A DNA stretch of 64,000 nucleotides from Leptidea sinapis (lineage: Eukaryota > Arthropoda > Insecta > Lepidoptera > Pieridae), in assembly GCF_905404315.1 (NCBI RefSeq), contig NC_066286.1, positions 12,655,501-12,719,500 on the forward strand. Direction: 5' to 3'. The notes under the pieces were generated by a model, which had not been told where the DNA came from, searched no databases, and worked only from the letters and a program-made list of their open reading frames with translations. How positions within the stretch are numbered: position 1 is the stretch's first letter; each line of letters opens with the position of its first letter. Shown here piece after piece: positions 1 to 10,080 of the stretch. The position numbers and the translations under genes were made by a program.

Positions 1-296
1 TTATGGCCACAGTGGTAATAATTTTGCATCAGCTGGATGGATGGGCTGCTTTTTCGATATTGCATAATAAAACTTGATTCTAAGTTCAGATTAGCGAGCT
101 TAATCAACTTACTCAGATATATATGTGTCGGAACAGCCAGAATCGCGTAAACTAAAGATGATGTTCTCCCCCAGATCGTATGTGGTACGGGGGCGCCGAA
201 ACCTTTGCAAACATAACTTGTTAATTATTTTCAATGAGAAGAAGTAACGAGTGGAGCAAGACATTAACCTGATGATAAGCGATACGTCGTTTTTAT

Positions 297-537
297 TACA
301 ATGGAGTGTCACTCAGGATTGTAAATAAACCTAAATTTCTAAGCGGTATCGCAGTTGCGCTCGTCAGCTTGAGTCATAAGATGTTAAGTCTCCTTAGTCT
401 ATTAATTTTATTACCTACGGCCCTCTTTGAACCGAAACATAAGTAGTGCTAAGCCATTACTGCTTGCCGGTAAAGTGGTGCCGGTGTGATATGGCACGCG
501 TCTAGCGGACATTTTGTGCTACCAAGCCTCTGGTAAA
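297..537 (-). repeat. Interspersed repeat family A, copy 1 (degenerate)
   Basis: This is a diverged copy of a roughly 250-300 base repeat seen seven times in the window (also near 1.3, 30.0, 37.7, 45.1, 47.6 and 63.0 kb). It runs opposite to the copy at 30035. Shared landmarks are the block around the palindromic CCGCTCAG arms, the block resembling ACTAGCTACGGCGCCCTTCAGACCGAAAC, here eroded, and the end resembling TCTAGCCGGCATCCTGTGC. It lies in K2P intron sequence or beyond the last exon in the window. No ORF or tRNA-like promoter is visible, so SINE, MITE or LINE-tail origin is unresolved. Confidence 0.6.
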
Positions 538-1029
538 TAATATACCAAACATACCAAGAAGTTTGCTTAACTTGTAAATAATAGATTGGTAAGCACATAA
601 CATTCTATTAACTTGTTGGTCTCTGCACTGTTTCGGCCATGTGGCGAAATTTTATCGAATCGATCGGAAAACCGAAATAAGTGTTTTTCTGAATTACTTC
701 GAAATTCCGAGTTCGATCAATTGAACTCAAAGATTCTTTATGAGGCTCAAAAAACCCAGGTGAAAATCGGTTCATTCATTCAAAAGTTATTGCCGTTTGA
801 AAATTCAAGAAATAGTATTTCATCACACTTCGCTTTCGAGCTCGAAAGTCTGGTAACATGACATTACATATGACGATTTTGAGCTCTTCGAGCTCACTTG
901 CCGTATTAGTTGGATCAAATCGTAAGAGCTAAAATTGAATTGTTTGGGATGTAATTCGGTATTCTTGGTGTTTTATTACTGGGAAGTGATAACTGCCGCC
1001 CATGGAAATTAAAAAGAAAAAATAATTAC
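538..1029. other. Unassigned intronic sequence
   Basis: This is probably K2P intron, downstream of the P1 exon on the minus strand. An 82-codon plus-strand ORF at 613-861 shows no recognisable domain and no convincing splice sites, so it is not called as a gene. Confidence 0.4.
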
Positions 1030-1195
1030 CAAGTGCTGTCATGACGTAGACACCGAACAAGAAAGTTCCAGATAAAGTCCAGAACTGTCCAGGTTTGATA
1101 TTAGCTCCGTGTCCCACCGCCTCTACAGTCAACTTCCTTTCCTGTTCTATTCGCTTCTCTATCGCGTATTTCCATTTTGGGGACACAGGTGTAAT
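1030..1195 (-). CDS. K2P channel exon: cap end and P1 pore helix
   Basis: The acceptor TTTCAG ends at 1196 and the donor G|GTAATT starts at 1029, giving 166 bases read in phase 0 and leaving in phase 1. The translation begins ITPVSPKWKYAIEKR, continues through a charged segment, and ends with the pore helix FWTLSGTFLFGVYVMTALG. The next exon should supply the aromatic residue and glycine of the filter; it is not in the window. Reading through the donor gives unrelated low-complexity residues, which supports the splice call. Confidence 0.6.
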
Positions 1196-4100
1196 CTGAA
1201 ATAACCTTAAATTGTAAAATACAAGTTCAAATTCAAATTGATGTATTTTTATTTATTCGAAATACGATTTTAAACCACTGATTGAACGTTAAAATTTATA
1301 GAAGGCTAAAATGTATCTCAACTGTCTTGTGTGTCTTGCCCATTACAATGCAGTGCCGCTCAGGATTCTTGAATAACCCCAAAAATTCTGAGCGGCACTA
1401 CAACTGCGCTCGTCATCTTAATACATAAGATGATAAGTCTCATTTGCCCGATAATTTCACTAGCTACGGCGCCCTTCAGACCGAAACACAGTAATGCTTA
1501 CTGCTTCACGACAGAAATAGGCGGCGTTGTGGTACCCATAATCTAGCCGGCATCCTGTGCAAAGGAGACTAACTGGTAAAAACCGCCACTGGTAAAACCT
1601 TATGTAAGAATATAATATTAATATAATATAATATGGAATATAATATTAATATAATATATATGCCTATATTTTATGTGAGACCTCTAGTAATACATCGTTG
1701 AAATAACATTCAATTTTTGTTTCAAATTCATTAACAAGCACAGACATTTGTTTTTTAGGTAAGTATAAACATTAAGGCTAACATTATTATATTTTAATAT
1801 AAATCAGTATTCATAATTCTCCAACTGAACTTTTGTTTGGAACAATGCAAACCTGCCTAATCTTACTGTACAGATATATATCTTCCATATCCACAAGCCA
1901 AGGCTTAAACTATAGCCGAGTAATGGTCTAACTCCTGATTAATTAGTTACAAGGAATCTCCGGACACTTCCCTTAATTTATCTTCTCTAGCACACTTAGT
2001 GGCAAAATACTATTTATTTGCTCTACTGAGAAAAACGAGGTCAGTTTATAAAAGCTGAAAAGAATTACAGTTTGTATTTTTGGTTAATCTTCCTCTACGC
2101 ATATTTCATTCATGAAGATCATGCTTATTTTCAAAGGCCTTCGCTTATTTATCAACTAGCTGTCTCCACATAACTCGTTCTCGGCTTGTCGCAGGCGTTA
2201 GGGATATTGAATCACATTATATTAATCCTTACTCTCCCATTTGTACGGACCAAGGCTTGGTGATGGATTTTGTGGTGTTTTGCCCTCGATATTTTGCACT
2301 GCATTCATTTTCTCTAGACTATGTGGTTGCCTCCGGACATCTGATATAAATAGCTTAGGACACGTTACTATAAGAGGGTGAATAGTTTGTTCGTGATCTT
2401 CAGTTTGTCCAAAATGAATTAGTAAATTTTTTACAGTATTCTATATGCGCATCATTGTGCTGGTACACAACATTTAAAAGACTCGATTTTTGATCGGTAT
2501 TTCAACATGAATAATGTATCATCAGCAAACAACACAGTTAGATACCTACTTGTTCTTGGCGAAATAAGGAAGATAAAAGTTTTCTGACCAATTTTTCGAC
2601 TTCAATACAATCGACTTGTATAGATCATAAAAGACGCCATACGTATCTCCGGACTACTCCCCGACTTAAAATATATTATGTACCTATTAACGGACGTTCC
2701 CAATATTCAGTCTATCTCTTACTTGAGTTAAAAATCGTAACTATCGTTGACTTTTCAGTCCCAATAAACTTATTGATGGTAACTCACCTTATTCGTACAC
2801 GCTGTCTGTCAATGGGACGACGTATAGCTTACCAGCGATAGAAGTTTGTATGGAAATTGCAATTCCTGCGTCTCTAGGCGATAAGAATGACTTATTGGTA
2901 TTGGACAGCTTCAGATTATTGACAGCTAATTACTGACAAGAATTAGAACTGCAGAATGTAGTAATTTATCTCTTTATGTAAATAGTATATTAGGAACGGC
3001 CGTAAGTCAACACCATCATCGGTAGTTGAACGACCATTGGTAAAACTCTTTAGTATGTTGTATATTGTTATTGCAGAAAAGTGGGAAGTACAGTTATTGA
3101 TAGTTAGTGGGGTTACTGGTGGTATTAGATAATAATAAGATAGATCATAATAAATATTTTACTATGTTTCATTAGGCAGGAAATTCAACATAGTCTATAG
3201 ATTTGTTAATACGCCTCTGAACACATCACTCTGCGCAAAACTGCGGAGTAGCCTAGTACGACGATCTACGATACGCCTCTTGAATCATCTTGTATAATAT
3301 AATAAAGAAAACATTTTAACAATTGAGATAATATGTGCTACGTAATAGCCATTTCGAACACATTATAAGGTGCAACTTAACAACAGCGGGCCAAGCATAT
3401 TGACATTCATATTCATTCAATGTTTACATATAACTTGCCAGCTATCACCACGATGACATGTTATGACAGTTTAATTTAAATCAAAATTAATTTATTGAGC
3501 TTTAATGAGAAGAAATGGCAAAAAACTTATTTTCACTTTTAAATCAACATTTTTATAGATATAGATATAAAGATTGAAAATCGACAAAATTGGATTAAGA
3601 AGATAAAGGCGTGATTTAAAAATAATTTATTGAATTTGATGATGCAAGGCCACTCCTTGACTTTTAATTACGTTTTTAGAGTTAAAAACATATCTCACAA
3701 CACATGTACAAACGCAAAGCAAAGGCTAAGTGAGTTTACTACAGCTGGCTACAACTCTTAGTAGTAGTAGTAGTAGTACGCTAGTACTTAATTACCTCAA
3801 TAATTTGAATGTCTCATTTAACCTTACCTTCTCCGAAGTGGTGATAGATGTATAGTTTCGATTAAACTATACAAAAATAAGTAACTATATATGGAATACG
3901 GGAGCGTAGAGCGTTGTCAGTGAGGAGTAATATGCTCGCCCGCAGGTTTGCTCGAAGCTCAAATAATGTTAAAGCGTTATTATTCAAAGCATTCTGCCAG
4001 TCTTTTTACTCGAGCGCTTTGTGGGTGTCATATTCGCGCGGGGCTTATAGCGTTCTACGTGTCACATAAAATAATGCGTCTAGGAGGCTGTTGGGCTACC

Positions 4101-6716
4101 ATGGCGTTGTAGCGCTTCTGGAATGTTTGCTGAGGCATCTGTGGATGGTTTCCATGCCATAATGCGCAAAAAAGCGGTTTCCATGTTGCAGCGTCTTCGT
4201 GTTAGCAGTAACAGCATCCTAACTTGTGGCGTGTCGTGCGAAGGTGAAATTCGGCGGTAGGAATCAGCTTGAACAGCTCTTCGGAACACTCCCCGTGATA
4301 AATGCGGTAGAAGACACGCAATGAAGCGACGTCTCTACGCAACGCCAAGTGATCCAGCCGTTCACAGAGTACTGGGTCCCCGACAATTCGAGCTGCTCTG
4401 CGTTGCACGCGGTCAAATGGATCGAGCTGATACTGGGGTGCGCCAGACCAGAGATGACAGCAATACTCCATGTGAGGCCGGACCTGCGCTTTGTAGAGCG
4501 CTAGAATGTGGGCCGGCTTGTAGTATTGCCGTGCTCTATTTATGACGCCCAGTTTCTTTGAAGCCAGTTTGGCTTTCCCCCTTTAGATGGCCACGGAATT
4601 GGCAATTGCTCGAGATTTCGAGACCCAGTATTCCGATACTAGGTGAGGCTTAAAGGGAAGTGTTCTCGAAGAGCGGTGATACGGCAAATGGGGTTTTTTT
4701 AGTGGTAAACGCGCAAACTTGAGTCTTCTGGGGGTTAAATTGGACAAGGTTCAACTTACCCCATTCCGCGACCTTCTCGAGAGAGGACTCGATAGAAGAC
4801 ACAAGTTTCTCCCGGCACTGGTCGACGTTTTCCCGAGAGAGACCTGCATGGCCCGTGTATACGGCATCACCAGTGCTGTCGTCTGCAATCCTACAGATGA
4901 TTGCTGCCAGAGCTGACTGTTCCTTCCAGACACACTGGATACAGTTAGCTCTGGGTTTATAAATATATTCCACTAATGATACTAACGTAGTACATAAGAA
5001 ATATTGTTACTAATACATTTACTAATATTTATGGAGATCTCTCTGAATTAAATAAAAAAATAATATAAATATATAACTAAATAGCCTTTTCAGATGAATG
5101 TGCATCACTGGATCATGTTTGGAGAAATAAATGAATGACCTATGTCTTATTTATAGCCTGTGGCAAGCCTCCTATGACTGTATTTACACCGGCAGTTTCA
5201 AAGGGAAATATAAGTCTACGTGAACGGTTTTTTTCTGCAGAATTAGGTATTTTGGCAGTGTCTCTGACAAAAACTGCACATACAGCTAGTTCTATTGCTA
5301 CTAATTTATAATAACAATAAATAAATACCTGTCTCAATTCCGTTGCTAAATCTATAACAAGTTGATTCTGTTCATCTTCAAACCGAATTGATACTTCCCT
5401 TTCGTGTGGGCCTGTGAATCATGAAATAATATCCACTATCAATATTATAAGAGTATTCTTAGTATAACATACGCGACGCGGACGTTTAACTTCGAATAAA
5501 TGAATGAAATTTTTTATTAACACTATATTTTCTACATTAAAGTTAGTAACACAATATTTTGGATGTGACTTTATTTCCGACATATTTTTATCTAGACCAC
5601 TGTTTTGATGTCACGCGGGCGATTATAAAGGGAAGACCAATTATTTTTGAGAGAGTTTGAGATTTGTCAGCTCACTGTGATATAAACTATATCAAGTTTC
5701 AGTTACTTACAGTCACTATATCAGTTTTGAACATCAAGGATCAATTTGAAAGGAATCTTAGCAATCACCTAAAGATAGTTCTAGTGGCTTCTACAAGATC
5801 ATATTTGTTACAGTGTAGAAGATAGAGATAGAACAACCGCTGAACTGCATAAAGCTATTATGACTATGGCAAAAGAATATTCTTCAACTGTGAAAGACTG
5901 GTGACAGTAGTATTGTATTAATAATAATAATATATTTATTTGCAAAATAACATAGTATACAATATTAAAATATTATACTAATGAGCTTATATGTTTTGCT
6001 AGCACTATTCCTAGCATGCAAATATTTAACTTAATACAATGAATATCAGAATTTTGTATCCATGAATTCCTTAACACTATAAATATTATAAGCATTTAGC
6101 CAACTATATAGCTTATTCTTAAATAATCTAGAATTTAAATTTTTAATGCTACTCGTTAACTTATTATAAACACGAACACAATTGCATACACAACTTTTAT
6201 TATAGTTAGTCTTTGTGGATCACGTCGGTTCCGCGGATTTAGATCCATTAGTTGATTTAAACAATTCTTTATTTTTTTTATAGACATACATATCTCCAAG
6301 ATATAAAGCGACGGCAAAGGTAACAATCCTAGTTTTTTAAATATGAGTTGACACGATTGCTCAGGATGCATCCCCTTTACACTTTTTTTGAGCAATAAAT
6401 GCTCTGTTTATATCTGTGCTGTGTCCTCATAATATAAGCCCGTAGCGCAGTAGCGATTCTACATGTGCGTGATAAGTCATGATTGCAGTTCTTAAAATTG
6501 TTACGTTTTTGACTTTTTATTTTTGTTTATTTATTGTTTAATACCTTCGAAAGACTGTATGACGAAGACTCCAATGATAGTCCATAATATAAGAAAGCTT
6601 GTTAGCCCAATCTGACAAACTACACAGCGCACTATCACCGAGCACGTGGACTCTTCATCCGACATGGGCGCCGGGTATACTCTCAGCCATGTTTCCGGCA
6701 TCTGCAACATTGCAAA
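1030..6716 (-). CDS. Two-pore-domain potassium channel (K2P), partial, three exons in window
   Basis: K2P channels are dimeric leak potassium channels of the plasma membrane; each subunit has four membrane helices and two pore loops. Read on the minus strand, three exons join in phase: 6716-6545 (helix M1, ending in GVFVIQSFEG), 5411-5329 (start of the extracellular cap, beginning PHEREVSIRF) and 1195-1030 (rest of the cap and pore helix P1, FWTLSGTFLFGVYVMTALG). Every junction has AG acceptors and GT donors, with phases 1, 0 and 1. M1, then an FEGPHE-type turn, then a charged cap, then a pore helix is the family order. The P1 exon stops at the first glycine of the selectivity filter. M2, P2 and later parts would lie beyond position 1. 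The N-terminus is uncertain: ATGs at 6710, 6701 and 6671 are possible starts, or the exon at 12812-13246 may precede it. The filter carries Ala where Thr is usual. Introns contain repeats, a MITE and LINE fragments. Confidence 0.62.
1333..1603 (-). repeat. Interspersed repeat family A, copy 2
   Basis: A well-preserved copy, in the same orientation as copy 1. It has both hairpin arms (CAGTGCCGCTCAGGATTC and AATTCTGAGCGGCACTA) and the blocks TTTGCCCGATAATTTCACTA and CATAATCTAGCCGGCATCC. It lies inside the K2P intron between the P1 and cap exons. Confidence 0.75.
1604..1672. repeat. AT-rich short tandem repeat
   Basis: A block built from repeats of AATATAATATTAATATAATAT, with the longer unit present twice around a single GG. 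It directly abuts repeat A copy 2. Confidence 0.6.
1673..2690. other. K2P intron, no feature recognised
   Basis: Ordinary AT-rich intronic sequence. I see no ORF, known repeat or RNA gene. The last three bases (TAA, 2688-2690) are the left target-site duplication of the MITE that follows. Confidence 0.5.
2691..3002. mobile_element. MITE with TAA target duplication (Harbinger-like), copy 1
   Basis: A 312-base non-autonomous element. Its ends are inverted repeats (CGGACGTTCCCAATAT at the left; ATATTAGGAACGGCCG at the right), flanked on both sides by TAA. A second copy at 32929-33231 matches it along most of its length, including the central block GGGACGACGTA and ATAGAAGTTTGTATGGAAAT. Three-base TWA duplications are typical of PIF/Harbinger elements, so that superfamily is inferred. 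There is no coding capacity. It sits in a K2P intron. Confidence 0.8.
3006..3894. other. K2P intron with small repeat remnants
   Basis: A short LINE 3'-UTR-like patch (minus orientation) lies around 3465-3560 and includes GAGCTTTAATGAGAAGAA; related text occurs at 32650-32850 and 50895-50990. A (TAG)n microsatellite is at about 3757-3779. Nothing else is recognised. Confidence 0.45.
3895..4212 (+). mobile_element. LINE fragment, reverse-transcriptase C-terminal region
   Basis: The plus-strand translation in one main frame includes ERRALSVRSNMLARRF, FKAFCQSFYSSALWVSYS and, after a frameshift, AIMRKKAVSMLQRLRVSSNS. This pattern occurs in the region after the RT domain of lepidopteran LINEs. 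Stops and frameshifts show it is dead. It is a different family from the minus-strand LINE that abuts it at 4213. Catalytic RT motifs are absent, so clade is not assigned. Confidence 0.55.
4213..4895 (-). mobile_element. Jockey-like LINE fragment (family J), RT C-terminal part
   Basis: The minus-strand translation runs from the catalytic block (ADDSTGDAVYTGHAG) through KVAEWGKLNLVQFNPQKTQ to HLWSGAPQYQLDPFDRVQRR and HGECSEELFKLIPTAEF, then stops abruptly inside RTTRHKLG. It matches the longer copies at 23045-27760 and 58724-62113. It has lost both its 5' half and its 3' tail, and frameshifts break it into two readable pieces. It is joined head to head with another LINE at 4212/4213. Confidence 0.85.
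4896..5328. other. K2P intron, no feature recognised
   Basis: AT-rich sequence between the LINE fragment and the K2P cap exon. The minus-strand ORF at 5140-5337 is the intron read-through of that exon and is not a separate gene. Confidence 0.45.
5329..5411 (-). CDS. K2P channel exon: first part of the extracellular cap
   Basis: A small 83-base exon with acceptor GATTCACAG just before 5411 and donor CAG|GTATTT after 5329. Its first two bases complete the glycine codon begun by the M1 exon. It then encodes PHEREVSIRFEDEQNQ and a short helical stretch ending TELRQ, in phase with the P1 exon. Charged PHE-type sequence right after M1 is usual in K2P channels. Confidence 0.58.
5412..5914. other. 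K2P intron, no feature recognised
   Basis: AT-rich intronic sequence between the cap exon and a minus-strand LINE 3' end; no ORF or repeat recognised. Confidence 0.45.
5915..6440 (-). mobile_element. LINE 3' end fragment (CR1/L2-like)
   Basis: The minus-strand translation has PEQSCQLIFKKLGLLPLPSL, then in another frame CVRVYNKLTSSIKNLNSRLF and VKEFMDTKF followed by a stop. This is the usual end of a CR1/L2-type LINE ORF2. A short (AAT)n-like tail near 5918-5935 marks the 3' end. The copy is 5'-truncated, with no RT catalytic motif, and lies in the K2P intron between the M1 and cap exons. Confidence 0.7.
6545..6716 (-). CDS. K2P channel exon: N-terminal segment and helix M1
   Basis: The donor is GAAG|GTATTA at 6545/6544. 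The translation ends MSDEESTCSVIVRCVVCQ, then the hydrophobic helix IGLTSFLILWTIIGVFVIQS, then FEG with one base carried over. The 5' boundary is uncertain. CTTCAG just before 6716 and TTGCAG just before 6701 could both be acceptors, and both leave the frame intact; ATG codons also occur at 6710, 6701 and 6671. An in-frame stop lies about eleven codons upstream of 6716. Confidence 0.6.
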
Positions 6717-7139
6717 CTGAAGTTTATCGTAATTTTTATTTTACGTATAAAATGTAGCGCCTGGCAATAATAATATATTAAAATGCGTAATTGTTTGTGT
6801 CTTCGATCAAACGTGTCTTGGATTAAATAAAACGGCCGTAAAAAGGGCAAAAGAAATTTAGCCCATATTTAGTCAATAATTTATCGCACAGTATTTTTAT
6901 TGCATTATTCATTAATTAAATAACGCCAATTTAATAACGCTCTCATTATGTTTCATTGAATTTGCACTGCTTTTAAGACACATTTGTCAATCGAACCTCA
7001 CGTTAAGTTGTTAAGGTATACATTTATAGATGTTTAATATGTTATATTGTTAACAGACAGGTTAAAGTATTAAATATTATTTACTTTTGCGAGTACTGTT
7101 CTCAACTCTTAGCGGGCACTCTCCAGTAATAACATCTCT
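6717..7139. other. Unassigned sequence
   Basis: AT-rich, upstream (minus strand) of the K2P M1 exon. It could be intron or promoter depending on whether the 12812-13246 exon belongs to the gene. No motif is strong enough to call. Confidence 0.4.
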
Positions 7140-7570
7140 TCCATTTGACCAAATACTCGAATCATCGACAATCAAGTCATCACCGATCGGCTTGATTCTT
7201 TGGCGTTGCGTACAGATGTGGGTTCTCTCTGCATCTTCTACGCATTTATCACGGGTAGTGCTCAGAGGAGCTGTTCGGGTTGGTACCAGCGGCCGAATTC
7301 CATAAATGCCAAATGACAACCACATCGTATTGACACGTATTGACGTCTGGCATTTTGCAAGAAATTTCTTGCCTCGCACAGCCACTTTGTGGAATCAATC
7401 ACTGGCTGCAGTTTATACGACTCAGGGACCTTCAAGTATAGAGCATGGGAGTATGCTCTAAAGGCCGGCAACGCTTCTCATGACCCCTGGTTTTGCGTGT
7501 ATCCAGAGGCGTATACCTCACCACTTCCCATCACGAGAGAATCTTGCACACCCTCGCATATAAAAAATAT
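7140..7570 (+). mobile_element. Diverged Jockey-like LINE 3' fragment
   Basis: Plus-strand pieces in different frames resemble the end of the family J ORF2: LALRTDVGSLCIFY, then after frameshifts SGTFKYRAWEYALKAGNASH (compare the GTFKK..YTFLKGRQR end of family J). It belongs to an older or sister subfamily and contains many stops. Confidence 0.55.
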
Positions 7571-7779
7571 ATTAATGTTTTCTTTTTTTTTATTATTGTT
7601 ATATTTTTGGGTGCTTGTTATTCCATGATAGTTGCGAACGTTTTGGTTTACGTCATTAACGGTAATATTATAATAGATTTAATATTTTTATTTCGTTAAA
7701 TGAAACTTTGGAATGCAGGTCGTCTTTAAGTCACCTGGTAAATAAAGACAGCGGTGAAATGATTGTCAACCGCATTATA

Positions 7780-8739
7780 CAGGGTAGACCAAAAGTCCGT
7801 TTACATTTGAATTGATTGCCGCGTCTAGCAACGGCGGCGGAGGGGGTGGAAGGGTTACGCTTTGCAAGAACGGCCAATGGGAATTTAGTACCATGACGTC
7901 GTTTAGCGGTAGTTAACGTGCATTTTGTGTACGCGAGTACTATCGAAACAACGATTCTGCGACCTTAGCTCAACGAAAGTTTTGCAATCATTACAAGATA
8001 CGACACAAAAATCAAGCTCCATCAGGTGTGTTAATTAAAAAATGGGTGCTCAAGTTTGAGAAGACGGGTTCAACAATGGATTTACGTCGATCTGGCCGGT
8101 TTAGAACGTCGAGGGACCACGAAAACGTGGAGCGGGTAAAATCGTCTGTTCGTGACCAACCTGGACTATCAACTCGAAAGCGGTCTGCTGTCCTTAAAGT
8201 GCCAAGATAATGATGTATTAAACCGCATTCTCAAGAAAGATTTAAGTCTACATTCCTATAAAATCCAAATGGTACAGGAATTAAGGCCTCAGGACCATGC
8301 CACTAGGTTGCAGTTTGCGAACGAAATGGTAGAGCGATTCACCAGTTTTACAAACATTTTTTTCTCAACAAGGCACACTTCCACCTAAATGGGCATGTTA
8401 ATAGACAAAATTGTCGTTATTGGAGTGACACTATGTCATGGTGATCAAAAACCCCTGCATTCCAGCCAACCAACCCAGTACCTATTGACGAATTAAAGGA
8501 TCGTATTCGCACAGAAATCCAAAACATCTCAACAGAAACATGTAAAGCTGTCATCGAAAATTTCCGCTGTAGATTGCAGCAATGCCAGAATAATGAAGGA
8601 TTGCATATGGATAATGTGATTTTTAAAAAATAAATTCCCCTTTTGTTTACTATCGAAAACAATAAACAATTATGATCTACTGTAATTAGTTTTTTTTTAA
8701 TCATCATTCCAATTATAAACGGACTTTTGGTCCAGCCTG
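7780..8739 (+). mobile_element. Internally deleted Tc1/mariner-like transposon, copy 1
   Basis: A 960-base element bounded by TA on both sides (7778-7779 and 8740-8741), with inverted ends CAGGGTAGACCAAAAGTCCG and CAGGCTGGACCAAAAGTCCG. The remaining transposase pieces are the N-terminal helix-turn-helix region (HKNQAPSGVLIKKWVLKFE; RKRSAVLKVPR), then after a frameshift LSLHSYKIQMVQELRPQD and TNIFF, then a jump to DELKDRIRTEIQNISTETCK and the C-terminal end. Most of the DDE catalytic core is missing. The copy at 35757-36725 has the same deletion and frameshift. It can move only if an intact relative supplies transposase. Confidence 0.85.
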
Positions 8740-8741
8740 TA

Positions 8742-9185
8742 TATTACTCAGAAGTTTAATGTGACCATTAATTAATCTTGCCTATGATAATTCGCTATTT
8801 TACTTGTTCATTGTGAATGAGACCCTTAGAAAACTGAAGGATGGTAAATTAAATATTTTATTAACACTTCCAATATAGATAATATGTGTTCTGCTTAAAT
8901 CTAATCCACATGCATTGTGCAACAAGCTAATGGATCTACTGTGACTTTGTTCCATGTAAATATAGATTTGTAATTTTTTTAGAAACTCTTTTAAATTTAC
9001 TTGTTATCTTTAGTCGATACAATGTCAGCATTACGATATTAATCTCACTTTTTCTCTCTCCTCTAATAAACTTTAGAATTGCTTATGATACTCCTACTTG
9101 TGTCTTTCAGAGGAAGTGTGGCAAGGAATGAGTATTTTAATGAAATTGTGAATTTAACGAAATTTGTCCTCTTCCCCCCGGACCA
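8742..9185. other. Unassigned sequence
   Basis: AT-rich spacer between the mariner-like element and the LINE. No gene or repeat recognised. Confidence 0.4.
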
Positions 9186-9248
9186 CTGCGCGGTGCAGAC
9201 GTGTAACAGTATATAGCAGTTTTAGAGGATAAAATTGAAGTCCTACAG

Positions 9249-9758
9249 ATGGGAAGCCGCAAAGCTAACTTTGAGATAAAAAACGTGCCTAAAAAGCAAA
9301 ACGAAACGAATGAGGATCTTATTGAAATGGCCCTATGTCTCTCACAAACTATAGATTGTAAAATAAGTAAAACCGACATTAAAGATATATTCAGAGTACG
9401 AGGAAAAAACAATGATAAACCGAGCCCAATTATTATGGAAACCGGCTCCACATTGATAAAAACCAATTTTCTAAGGCTGGGTAAGTCTTTTAATGTGAGT
9501 CAGAAAAATAAGTTATGTTGTAAGCATCTTGGCCTAAAATTTCAAGAAGACACACCGGTTTTCTTAGGAGAACATTTAACGATGAAGGGCTCACGGCTAC
9601 ATTTTCGTGCTCGCAATCTGGTTAAAACAATGGCGTACAAGTTCTGCTGGACGGCATATGGCAAGGTCAAGGTCAAGTTTGTGAGGTAGGACGAGAACTC
9701 CACAATAATTCGGATCAGAAGTGAAGAGCAAGTTCACCAACTCCTTTTAAGAAAATGA
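9249..9758 (+). pseudogene. LINE ORF1 protein, one in-frame stop
   Basis: The translation starts MGSRKANFEIKNVPKKQNE and contains DIKDIFRVRGKNNDK, GSRLHFRARNLVKTMAYKFC and WTAYGKVKVKFVR. This is the nucleic-acid-binding ORF1 type that accompanies many lepidopteran LINEs and is often labelled a zinc-finger DNA-binding protein. A TAG at 9687-9689 interrupts the frame; beyond it the same frame continues DENSTIIRIRSEEQVHQLLL to a natural TGA at 9756-9758. Any coiled-coil N-terminus would lie before 9249 and is cut by an upstream stop near 9200. Confidence 0.7.
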
Positions 9759-10080
9759 CTATCTGTTCTTGTAGTCATAAGATATCTGGTTAGTCATAGT
9801 AGTTTAGTTCATAAATGTAGTCATTCTTGTTATACATATATAAAACTGTTACACACGTTCACTCGCAAAAAACTTACACCCAACACAACAATAAATACAC
9901 CTTTCACTCTTATTTATAATCATATTTATTGCATACACACAAATTGCACTCAAACTTATAAATATTGCACACTTAGATTGTACAAATATCACTTTGGTAT
10001 ACTAGTACATCCTCATCATTCATTAACATACAACCCATTTTATTTTATTTATAAAATATATTATTTTCTTCTTATTACAA

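Noticed and set aside
613..861. 82-codon plus-strand ORF
   Set aside because: No recognisable domain, no splice context, and it lies in what is probably intronic DNA.
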